Assembly (NCBI GenBank): GCA_032173965.1
Contig: CM063312.1
Span: 566,555 to 630,554 of the forward strand
Origin: Sitta carolinensis
Taxonomy: Eukaryota > Chordata > Aves > Passeriformes > Sittidae
Direction of reading: 5' to 3'
DNA length: 64,000 nt
The notes under the pieces are model-generated. The model saw only the letters and a list, made by a program, of their open reading frames with translations, searched no databases and was not told where the DNA came from. Every line of letters begins with the position of its first letter. Position 1 is the first letter of the stretch. A program made the position numbers and the translations under genes. Of the stretch, positions 1 through 10,600 are shown piece by piece.

Positions 1-330
1 TTTTGTATTTTGGGGAGATTTTGGGGTTTGGTTTTTTTATTTTGGGGGGGGATTTTTAAAATTTGGGAATTTTGTGGGGATTGTTTTTTTATTTTGTTTT
101 TTGTGGGTTTTTTTTTATTTTATTTTGGAGGGGATTTCTAAAATTTTTGGGGGATTTTAATTTTATTTTAATTTTTTTTTATTTTAGGGAATTTTGGGGG
201 TGAATTTTTTTTATTTCCAGTTAATTTTTTGGGGTGATTTTTTTTTATTTCCAGTTAATTTTTTGGGGTGAATTTTTTTTATTTCCAGTTAATTTTTTGG
301 GGTGATTTTTGGGGTTTTTCTTCCCCCCAG
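1..330 (+). repeat. KIFC1 intron tail with T-rich tandem repeat
   Basis: This is low-complexity T/G-rich intron ending at the CAG acceptor at 328-330. From about 205 to 310 a unit of roughly 34 bp is repeated three times. Each copy carries a run of T followed by ATTTCCAG, so each looks like a 3' splice site (ends near 220, 254 and 288) just upstream of the real acceptor. No coding sequence is visible before 331. Confidence 0.75.
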
Positions 331-3300
331 GCTGATGTTTGTGACCATTTCCCCCCTGGAGGAGAATTTTGGGGAGTCCCTGAACTCCCTGCGCTTCGCC
401 AGCAAGGTGGGGGGATTGGGGGGGTCCCAAGGGGATTTTGGGGGGTCCCTGTGAAATTTTGGGGGTCCCTTTGTGGGGTTTTGGGGGGATTTTGGGGGTC
501 CCAAGGGGATTTGGGGGTCCTGGGAGGAATTTATGGGGTCCTGGGGGGGATTTCGGGGGGTCCTGGGAGGGTTTGGGGGGAGTTCAAGGGGATTTTGGGG
601 TCCTGGGGTATTCTGGGGGGTCCCTTGTGGGATTTTGGGGGTCCTGAGACGGTTTTGGGGGGGTTCCAGGGGGATTTTGGGGGTCCCAGAGGGATTTTGG
701 GGGGTGCTGGGTGGATTTTGGGGGTCCTGGGATGGTTTGGGGGGGTTTCAAGGAAATTTTGGGGGTCCCAAGGGGATTTTGAGGGGTCCTGGAGAATTTT
801 GGGGGGTCCCTGTGAAAATTTGGGGGGTCTTAGGAGGGTTTTGGGGGTCCTGGGGGGATTTGGGGGTTTTGGGGCAGTTTGGGGGGTTCCAAGGGGATTT
901 TGGGGAGTTTCAAGGGAATTTTGGGGGTCCCTTTGTGGGATTTTGGGGTCCCAGGGGGGATTTTGGGGTCCTGGGAGGATTTTATGGGTCCTGGGGGGAT
1001 TTTGAAGGGTCCTGAGAGCGTTTTGGGGGGGTCCCAAGGGGATTTTGGGGTCCTGGGGGGATTTTGGGGTCCTGGGAGGGTTTGGGGGGGTTCTAAGGGG
1101 ATTTTGGGGGTCCCAAGGGGATTTTGGGGGTCCCAGGGGGATTTTGGGGGTCCTGGGAGGGTTTTGGGGGGGTTCTAAGGGGATTTTGGGGGTCCCAAGA
1201 GGATTTGGGGGGTCCTGGGAGGAATTTATTCGGTCCTGGGGGGATTTCGGGGGGTCCTGGGAGCGTTTGGGGGGAGTTCAAGGGGATTTTGGGGGTCCTG
1301 GGGGATTTTGGGGGTCCCTTGTGGGATTTTGGGGGTCCTGAGACGGTTTTGGGGGGTTCCAGGGGGATTTGGGGGGTCCCAGGGGATTTTGGGGGGGTTT
1401 CAAGGGGATTTTGGGGGGTCCCGGGGAGTTTTGGGGGGGTGCTGGGAGGGTTCGGGGGGTTCAAGGTAATTTTGAGGGGTCCTGGGGGATTTAGGGGGTC
1501 CCAGGGGGATTTTGGGGGGTGCTGGGGGGATTTTGAGGGGTCCTGGGAGGTTTTGGGGGGTCCCTGTGAAATTTGGGGGGTCCTGGGAGGAATTTTGGGG
1601 GTCCCAGGGGATTTTGAGGGGTCCGGGGGGACTTTGGGGGTCCCAGGGGGATTTTGAGGGGGTCCCTGTGAAATTTGGAGGAGTCCTGGGTGGATTTTGG
1701 GGGGTTTCAAGGGATTTGGGGGTCCCATGGGGCATTTTGGGGGTCCCAGGGGGATTTTGGGGGGTCCTGGGGGGTTTTGGGGGGTCCCTGTGAAAATTTG
1801 GGGGTCCCTGGGGGATTTTGGGGGTCCTGGGAGGGTTTGGGGGGGTTTCAAGGAAATTTTGGGGGTCCCAAGGGGATTTGGAGGGGTCCTGGGAGGGTTT
1901 TGGGGGGGTCCCTGTGAAATTTTGGGGGATCCTGGGGGATTTTGGGGGGTGCTGGGTGGATTTTGGGGGTCCTGGGAGGGTTTGGGGGGAGTTCAGGGAA
2001 ATTTTGGGGGTCCCAAGGGGATTTTGAGGGGTCCTGGGGGGACTTTGGGGGGGCCCTGTGAAAATTTGGGGGTCTTGGAGGGTTTTGGGGGTCCTGGGGG
2101 GATTTGGGGGGGTGCTGGGGCAGTTTGGGGGGGTTCCAAGGGGATTTTGGGGGTTTCAAGGGAATTTTGGGGGTCCCTTTGTGGGATTTTGGGGGTCCCA
2201 GGGGGATTTTGGGGGTCCTGGGAGGATTTTATGGGGCCCTGGGGGGATTTTGGGGGGTCCTGGGAGGGTTTGGGGGTCCCAAGGGGATTTTGGGGGGTCC
2301 TGGGAGGGTTTTGGGGGGTCCCTGTGAAATTTGGGGGAGTCCTGGGTGGATTTTGGGGGGGTTTCAAGGGAATTTTGGGGGTCCCTTTGTGGGATTTTGG
2401 GGGTTCCTGGGAGGGTTGGGGGGGGTTTCAAGGGGATTTTGGGGGTCCTGGGGGGATTTTGGGGGGTCCTGGGAGGGTTTGGGGAATTCCAAGGGGATTT
2501 TGGGGGTCCCTTTGTGGGATTTTTGGGGTCCTGGGAGGGTTTGAGGGGGTTCTAACAGGACTTTGGGGTTCCCTATGAAATTTTATGGGGTCCCTGTGAA
2601 ATTTTGGGGGGTTCAAAGGGATTATGGGGGGTCCTGGGGGGATTTTGGGGGGTCCTGAGGGATTTGGGGGGTCGAGGGAGGGCTTGGGAGGGGGGGGTTC
2701 AAGGGAATTTTGGGGGGTTCAGGGGGATTTTGGGGGTCCCATGGGGGATTTTGGGGGGTCCCTATGAAATTTTGGGGCTCCCTGAAGGGATTTGGGGGTC
2801 CTGACAAGGTTTTTGAGGGGTGCTGGGGGAATTTCGGGGGTCCTGGGGAGTTTTGGGACGTTCCGGGGCGATTTTTGGGGGGTCCTGGGTGGTTCGGGGG
2901 TCCCTGGGGAGATTTTGGGGGGTCCCTGTGAAATTTTGGGGGTCCCAGGGGGATTTTTGGGGGGTGCTGGGAGGGTTTTGTGGGGTCCCTGTGAAATTTT
3001 GGGGGTCCTGGGGAGATTTTGGGGAGTCCTGGGAGGAATTTTTGGGGTCCTGGTGGGATTTTGGGGGTCCCTGTGAAATTTTGGGGGTCCCAGGTTTGGG
3101 GGTTTTGGGGGTCCTGGGAGGGTTTGGGAGGTTCCAAAGGGATTTGGGGGGGTCCTGGGGGACTTTAGGGGTTCCCTGTGAAACTCTGGGGTCCCTTTGT
3201 GGGATTTGGGGGTTCCCGGGGGGGTTTGAGGGGTCCCAGGGGAGTTTTGTGGTTTTGGGGGTCCCGGTTTGGGGGTTCGGGGGTTTTTGGGGCGTCCTGA

Positions 3301-3364
3301 GCCCGCCCCTCCCCCCCAGGTGAACGAGTGCGTGATCGGCACCGCCCAGACCAACCGGAAGTGA
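331..3364 (+). CDS. KIFC1: Kinesin-like protein KIFC1 (HSET), last two coding exons, partial
   Basis: KIFC1 is a minus-end-directed kinesin-14 motor that crosslinks and focuses spindle microtubules. Only the C-terminal end of its motor domain is in the window; the rest lies to the left. The penultimate exon (331-406) follows a CTTCCCCCCAG acceptor. After one carried base it reads LMFVTISPLEENFGESLN and then SLRFASK, the end of the kinesin motor fold. It stops at an AAG/GTGGGG donor. The last exon (3320-3364) follows a CCCCCCCAG acceptor and reads VNECVIGTAQTNRK then TGA. This matches the end of vertebrate KIFC1, and the phase (0) is consistent across the intron. The intron between them is almost wholly G-rich minisatellite. 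DAXX follows in the same orientation. Identification is by family recognition of both exons. Confidence 0.93.
407..3319 (+). repeat. G-rich minisatellite filling the last KIFC1 intron
   Basis: About 2.9 kb built from degenerate units such as GGATTTTGGGGGTCCTGGGA and GGGGTCCCTGTGAAATTTTG, nearly all with G on the + strand. Dense G3+ runs make it a candidate for G-quadruplexes and R-loops. Long open frames on both strands here are products of the repeat and are not genes. The last 20 bases switch to C-rich sequence and form the acceptor. Confidence 0.9.
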
Positions 3365-3401
3365 TGCGTCCCCCGAGCCCCGCCCTTTTAAGGCAACAAC
3401 C

Positions 3402-3407
3402 AATAAA
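3402..3407 (+). terminator. KIFC1 poly(A) signal AATAAA
   Basis: AATAAA lies 38 bases after the KIFC1 stop codon. That implies a very short 3' UTR and places KIFC1's end directly against the DAXX promoter. Confidence 0.8.
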
Positions 3408-3420
3408 GATTCGACCTTTC

Positions 3421-4400
3421 GCAGAGCTGATTGGCTGCTCGTGTCACGTGTTCCTAACCAACATGGCGGCGCCCTGCCCGCCATTCCGCGGAATGCCGCG
3501 CGCTGATTGGCTGAGCCCTCACGGCGCGCTGGCCGCCGCCATCTTGCCCGCGCTTTCGCCCTCCGGGGCGCGGCACCTCCGGGCCGCCGTACCGCCGCCA
3601 TCTTGTGCCCGCCTCCGCGCCTGCGCGGCGCCGCCCCCCGCCGCTCCCTCCGCGATGGCGCCGCACCGGCGGCCGCGGCCGCGCTTCGAGCGACCCCGGG
3701 AAGCACCGATCGCAGCGCGGAACCGCGCCGGGACCGCCAGGGTTAAAGGGGCGGGGTCTCGGGGCGTGCCGCGCGTTAAGATGGCGGCGCCCGGGCGGGC
3801 GACCGCGATGCCCGGATGAAGCGGCGCGCGGCGATTGGCCGGCGGCGGAGGCCACGCCCCTTTCTTTGTACGGTGTCATGGCGGCGCCCGCTCGGCCCAG
3901 CCGGCGCGGGGCGGCACTTCCGGTCCTGCGCAGAGCGCGGCGGCGGCCGCTCGGTGGCGGCGGGCGGCGGAGGAGCCGCGCGGGCCCGGTGAGCGCGGGG
4001 GGGGCGGGGCCTGCGCGGGGGGGCGGGGCCTGCGCCCAGGGGGCGGGGCCCCAACCGGGGGGGGGCCGGGGGGATTTTGGGGCCAATTCGGGGGAATTTG
4101 GGGCAATCCCGGACGGGATAGGGGGGGGGGGGAAGGGGTGGTGGGGAGGGGAGGGAGGGGGGGAATGGGGGGGGGGGGGGAGTGCGAGGGGGATTTGGGG
4201 GGAATTGGGGGATTTGGGGTGCGGGGGGGGGGAATGTGGTGGGGGGGGGGAGGCGGAAGTTGGGGCGGGAGGGTCGCTGTGGGGGAGGGGCGGGGAGATG
4301 GTGGAGGGTGGGGAGGGGAACTGCCGAGGGCTGGGGGGGGGAGGGGAGGTGGGGGAGGGGCGGGGTTTCCCTGACCCCTCCCCCCTCCCCCCCAGGCCCG
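3421..4400 (+). promoter_or_regulatory. DAXX CpG-island promoter with 5' noncoding exon and intron
   Basis: A CpG-dense segment with TATA-less housekeeping features. CCAAT-type sites in inverted form (GATTGG) occur near 3429, 3504 and 3834. There is an E-box (TCACGTG at 3444-3450). YY1-like motifs occur as GCCGCCATCTTG (3535-3546), CCGCCATCTTG (near 3596) and AAGATGGCGGC (3778-3788). A probable noncoding exon ends at 3988 before a GTGAGCG donor. A G-rich intron follows, and a CCCCCCCAG acceptor ends at 4395, just before the DAXX ATG at 4414. The transcription start is not fixed by the sequence. Confidence 0.75.
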
Positions 4401-4413
4401 CCCGGGGGTCGCC

Positions 4414-4605
4414 ATGGCCGCGCCCCCTCAGCCAATCATCGTCCTGGATGACGACGAGGAGGGAGGCCCCGCCCCCAGCCCCGCCCCCAGCCCGGCCCCC
4501 TCCCCCCAGGCCCCGCCCCCCCCGCCGGGGCCGCCCCCCCCCAACGGGGCCGGGGGGGGGAGGGGCGGCGCCTTCTGGGAGGAGAACGAGCGGCTCTTCC
4601 AGGAG
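4414..4605 (+). CDS. DAXX: DAXX coding exon 1 (N-terminal SIM)
   Basis: The exon starts at ATG in GCCATGG context, 18 bases after the acceptor. It reads [18 protein letters not shown], a SUMO-interacting motif followed by acidic residues, as in other DAXX proteins. A Pro-rich segment follows, and the exon ends with ENERLFQE at a GAG/GTGAGG donor in phase 0. The next exon continues FLSLC, matching the conserved junction. Confidence 0.95.
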
Positions 4606-7600
4606 GTGAGGGGGAGGGGCGCCCGCAGTGCGACAGGTGCGCACAGGTGTGCCCAAAGTGTGCCCGCAGGTGGGCCCAGGTGTGCCCAGGTGTGTGTGGC
4701 CAAAGTGTGGCCTCAGGTGTGGCCAAAGTGTCATCTCAGGTGGGCCCAGGTGTGCGTGGGCGTGGCCAAAGAATGGTCTCAAGTGTGCCCAGGTGTGCCC
4801 AGGTGTGCATGTGTGCCCCAGGTGTGGCCGCAGTGGGCGGCCCAGGTGTGTGCCCAGGTGTGGGTGTGTGTGTCCCAGGTGTGTGCCCAGTGTGTGGTCC
4901 CAGTGTGGTCGGTGCTCAGGTGTACCCAGCTGTGCCCAGGTGTCTCTGGGCATGTCTGAGGTGTGCCCAGATGTGTGCCCAGGTGTGGCCTCAGGTGTGT
5001 CTCAGGTATGCCCAGGTGTGTGTGTGCCCCAGGTGTGTGTGTGTGTGCCCAGGTGTGCCCAAAGCGGGCCCAGGTGGGTGTGGGTGTGGCCAGGTTTGGT
5101 CAAACTGTGCCCCCAGGTGTGGTCTCAGGTGTGCCCAGGTGTGTCTGGGTGTGGTCAAATTGTGCCCAGGTGTCTCTGGGTGTGTCCCAAGCGTGGTCCC
5201 AGGTGTGTCCAGGTGTGCCCAGATGTGCCCAGGTGGGCCCAGGCATGCTCTCAGTTGTACCCAGGTGTGCCCAGGTGGGCCCAGGCATGCTCTCAGGTGT
5301 GCCCAGGTGTGGCCCAAGGGTGTTCCCAGGTGTCTGGGCGTGTCCCAGGTGGCAGGTGTGCCCAAAGTGGGCCCAGGTGTCTCTGGGTGTGTCTCAAGGT
5401 GTTGCCAGGTGTGGACAAAATGGGCCCAGGTTGCCTGGTGTGACCCAGTGTCCCGTGAGCCCAGGTGTGTCCAGGTGTGTCCAAAGTGGTCCCAGATGTG
5501 TCAGGTGTCGCCAGGTGTGTCTAAGATGTCCCCAGGTGTGCGTCAGTGAACCCAGCTGTATCCCAGGTGTACCCAGCTGTACCCAGGTGTGCCCAGTGTA
5601 CCCAGGTGTCCCCAGGTTACCCAGGTGTACCCAGCTGTACCCAGTGTACCCCAGGTGTACCCCAGTGTACCCAGCTGTCCAGTGTACCCAGTGTACCCAG
5701 GTGTACCCCAGCTGTACCCAGGTGTACCCAGGTGTACCCAGTGTACCCAGGTGTACCCAGGTGTACCCAGCTGTACCCAGGTGTACCCCAGCTGTACCCA
5801 GGTGTACCCAGGTGTACCCAGGTGTACCCAGCTGTACCCAGTGTACCCAGGTACCGTGTACCCAGGTGTACCACTGACCAGGTGTACCCAGGTGTGCCCA
5901 GCTGTACCCAGGTGTACCCAGTGTACCCAGCTGTACCCAGTGTACCCAGGTGTACCCAGGTGTATCCCAGGTGTACCCAGGTGTACCCAGGTGTACCCAG
6001 CTGTACCCAGGTGTACCCCAGGTGTACCCAGCTGTACCCAGCTGTACCCAGTGTACCCAGGTGTACCCACAGGTGTACCCAGGTTACCCCAGGTGTACCC
6101 CAGTGTACCACATTACCCAGCTGTACCCAGGTGTACCCAGCTGTACCCAGGTGTACCCAGCTGTACCCTGTTACCCAGCTGTACCCAGCTGTACCCAGGT
6201 TACCCAGGTGTACCCAGCTGTACCCAGTGTACCCAGGTGTACCCAGGTACCAGTGTACCCAGCTGTACCCAGGTGTACCCAGGTGTACCCAGCTGTACCC
6301 AGGTGTACCCAGGTGTACCCAGTGTACCCAGCTGTACCCAGTGTACCCAGCTGTACCCAGGTGTACCCAGGTGTACCCAGTGTACCCAGGTGTACCCAGT
6401 GTACCCAGTGTACCCAGGTGTACCCAGGTGTACCCAGCTGTACCCAGGTGTACCCAGGTGTACCAGTGTACCCAGCTGTACCCAGGTGTACCCAGGTGTA
6501 CCCAGCTGTACCCAGGTGTACCCAGGTGTACCCCAGCTGTACCCAGCTGTACCCAGCTGTACCCAGGTGTACCCAGGTGTACCCAGGTGTACCTCAGGTG
6601 TGCCCAGCTGTACCCCAGCTGTACCCAGCTGTACCCAGGTGTACCCAGTGTATCCAGGTGTACCCCAGGTGTACCCAGCTGTACCCAGCTGTACCCAGCT
6701 GTACCCAGGTGTACCCGGGTGTACCCAGGTGTACCCAGCTGTACCCCAGCTGTACCCAGTGTACCCAGCTGTACCCAGCTGTACCCAGGTGTACCCAGGT
6801 GTACCCAGGTGTACCCAGCTGTACCCCAGCTGTACCCAGGTGTACCCAGCTGTACCCCAGCTGTACCCAGCTGTACCCAGGTGTACCCAGCTGTACCCAG
6901 CTGTACCCAGCTGTACCCCAGGTGTACCCAGGTGTAACCAGGTGTCTCCCCCGCCCCGCAGTTCCTGTCGCTGTGCGCGCCGCTGACGCAGGAGCACCCG
7001 GAGGTGCTGCCCTTCCTGAGCTCGCGGCACCTGCGGGCTCACCCCGACTTCCGCGGCTCGGCGGAGTTCCGGAACATTCTGGGCCGGCTGCTGCGGCGCG
7101 TGCGGGGCCGGCGCGGCAAGGTCTACGTGTACATCAACGAGCTGTGCACCGTGCTGAAGGCGCGGGCGCTGCGCCGGCGCCTGGCCCTGCGCGCCGCCCA
7201 GTGCCCTCCCAGTGCCGCCCAGTGCCCTCCCAGTTCAGCCCAGTGCCCTCCCAGTGCCGCCCAGTGCCCTCCCAGTGCCGCCCAGTGCCCTCCCAGTGCC
7301 GCCCAGTGCCCTCCCAGTTCAGCCCAGTGCCCTCCCAGTGCCTCCCAGTGCCCTCCCAGTTCAGCCCAGTGCCCTCCCAGTGCCGCCCAGTGCCCTCCCC
7401 AGTGCCCCCCCAGTGCCCTCCCAGTGCCTCCCAGTGCCCTCCCAGTTCAGCCCAGTGCCCTCCCAGCTCTGCCCCGTGCCCCCGTGCGCCATCCCAGGAC
7501 GCTCCCGGCTCGTGCCGGTGTCCCGCTGGATCCGCCCCGTGCCCTCCCAGTGCCTCCCAGTATCCCGAGGGAGCCGAGCCCGGCTCCTCCCCGGGCGTCA

Positions 7601-10600
7601 CCCGCGGCCCGGCGAGCCCCCCAGTCCAGCCCAGTATCCCAATGGCTCCTCCCAGTATCCCAACTCTCCATCCCAGTATCCTGACGCTTCACCCTGGAGC
7701 TCCGGCGCTCCATCCCAGCCTCCCGGAGCTCCCTCCCATTATCCCGGTGCTCCATCTCAGCCTCCCGGAGCTCCCTTCCCTTATCCCGGTGCTCCCTCCC
7801 ATATCCCGGTGCTCCACACGAGCCTCCCGGCGCTCCCTCCCAGTATCCCGGCGCCCCCTCCCACCCTCCCGGCGCCCCCTCGCACCCTCCCGGCGCCGAG
7901 CCCGCCCGCTCCCCGTGCCCGCGGCGCGCCGGCGGCTCCCGGCGCCAGATCCGTCACCTGGAGCGGCTGCTGCGCGTGTACGCGGCCGAGATCCGTCGGC
8001 TGCAGGAGCGGGAGCTGGACCTGGCCGACCTGGACAGCGCGGACTCGCCGTACCTGCAGGAGAACCGGCTGAAGCGGCGCATGATGAGCATCTTCCGCCG
8101 CCTGTGCCAGCTGAAGGAGTGCAGCAGCCTGACGGGCCGCGTGCTGGAGCAGCGCATCCACTTCCGCGGCACGCGCTACCCCGAGGTGAACCGCAGCATC
8201 GAGCGCTTCATCAACCGGCCCGACGCCTTCCCCGACTACTCGGACATCCTGCGCGAGATCCGCGGCGCCAGCGCGCGCCACGGGCTGGGGCTGGGCCGGC
8301 GGCAGATGGAGAACATGGCCCAGGAGGCGTTCCGCGAGGTGGGCAACCGGCTGCAGGAGAGGAGGCACCTGGACCTGGTCTACAACTTCGGCAGCCACCT
8401 CACCGACCAGTACCGGCCAGGTGCGGAGCGGGGATGGGAGAATGGGAGAATGGGAGCGGGAAAATGGGAATGGGAGCGGGAAAATGGGGACTGAGCGGCC
8501 AGGACCGGCCAGGTGCGGAGCGGGGATGGGGATGGGAGAATGGGAATGGGAGCGGGAAAATGGGGACTGAGCGGCCAGGACCGGCCAGGAGCGGGGGGGA
8601 GAGATGGGAATGGGAGAATGGGAAAATGGGGACTGAGCGACCAGGACCGGCCAGGTGCGGAGCGGAGATGGGAATGGGGATGGGGATGGGGATGGGGGAA
8701 AATGGGAATGGGAGCGGGAAAATGGGGACTGAGCGACCAGGACCGGCCAGGAGCGGAGGGAGAGATGGGAATGGGGATGGGAAAATGGGGACTGAGCGAC
8801 CAGGACCGGCCAGGAGCGGATGGGGATGGGAATGGAAGAATGGGAATGGGAGTGGGAAAATGGGGACTGAGCGGCCAGGTGCGGGGGGAATGGGAATGGG
8901 GATGGGAAATGGGGACTGAGCGACCAGGACCGGCCAGGAATGGGGGGAGAGATGGGAATGGGGATGGGAAAATGGGGACTGAGCGACCAGGACCGGCCAG
9001 GTGCAGGGGGCAGAATGGGGAGAGATGGGAATGGGAGTGGGGATGGGGGAAAAATGGGAATGGGAATGGGAAAATGGGGACTGAGCAACCAGGACTGGCC
9101 AGGTGCGGGGGGAATGGGAATGGGAATGGGGATGGGGGGAAAATGGGAATGGGAATGGGAAAATGGGGACTGAGCAACCAGGACCGGCCAGGTGCGGAGT
9201 GAGGGGGGGAGAAATGGGAATGGGAGTGGGAGTGGGAAAATGGGGACTGAGCGACCAGGACCGGCCAGGTGTGGGGGGAGAGATGGGAATGGGAATGGGG
9301 ATGGGGATGGGGATGGGAATGGGGATGAGGATGGGGATGGGAATGGGGATGGGGATGGGAATGGGGATGGGGATGGGAATGGGGATGGGAATGGGAATGG
9401 GAATGGGGATGGGGATGGGAATGGGGATGGGAATGGGAAATGGGAATGGGGACTGAGCGATCAGGACTGGCCAGGTACGGGGGGAGAAATGGGAATGGGA
9501 ATGGGGATGGGGATGGGGATGGGGATGGGAATGGGGATGGGGATGGGAATGGGAATGGGAATGGGAATGGGGATGGGAATGGGAATGGGAAATGGGAATG
9601 GGGACTGAGCGATCAGGACCGGCCAGGTACGGGGGGAGAAATGGGAATGGGGATGGGGATGGGGATGGGAATGGGAATGGGAATGGGGATGGGGATGGGA
9701 ATGGGAATGGGGGGAAAATGGGGACTGAGCGACCAGGACCAGCCAGGTACAGGGGGAGAAATGGGAATGGGAGTGGGAATGGGGATGGGGATGGGGGCTG
9801 AGCGACCAGGTGAGCACGGGGGGAATGGGAATGGGAATGGGAATGGGGCAGGACCAGCCAGGTGAGCGTGGGGGGAAATGGGAGAAAAAAATGGGAAATG
9901 TGGAAGTGGGAAAAATGGGGAATAGAAAAATGGGAAATGGGGAAATGGGAAAAATGGGGAATGGAAAAAATGGGGAATGGGAAAAATGGGGAAATGGGAA
10001 ATGGGGAAATGGGAAAAATGGGGAATGGGAAAAATGGGGAATGGGAAAAATGGGGAATGGGAAAAATGGGGAAATGGGAAATGAAAAAAAATGGGAAATG
10101 AGGAAATGGAGGATAAATGTGGAAAATGGTGGGAAAATGGAAATAATGGGATAAAGGGCAGAAAGATGGGGCAGGAAATGCAGGATAAACGTGGAAAAGC
10201 GATTGAAAATGATTGAAAAAATGGAAAAAAGGGGCAGAAAATGGAGTGGAAAATAGGAAAACGCAGGATAAACGTGGAAAAGGGGTGGAAAACGGCGGGA
10301 AAAAGGGGGCAGAGAATGGTAAGAGGGAGGATGGAGGTGGAGAACGGCGTGGAGTTGTGGAATTGGGGGGTGCCGCTCGTGGCAGGGATGGACCGGCGCT
10401 GTCGGACCCGGAGCTGGCGCAGCGGCTGCGGCGCAACCGGCGCCTGGCGCTGGCGCGGCTCGACGACGTCATCGCCCGCTTCGCCCAGCGGCAGGAGAGG
10501 CACCGGGAGCCCGGGAGCAAGGTGAGCACGGGAAAAATACTGGGAATACTGTGAGAGGCACGGAGCACGGGAACAAGGTGAGCATGGGAATACTGGGAAT

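Noticed and set aside
3776..4953. Minus-strand Pro-rich frames opposite the DAXX promoter suggesting a divergent gene
   Set aside because: They are reverse readings of G-rich sequence, without splice or domain evidence. A divergent noncoding transcript cannot be excluded but is not supported.
5950..8919. Plus-strand open frame of almost 1,000 codons across DAXX intron 1 and exon 2
   Set aside because: It runs through the 10-bp GTGTACCCAG array and crosses DAXX exon 2 in the wrong frame; it is a repeat shadow.
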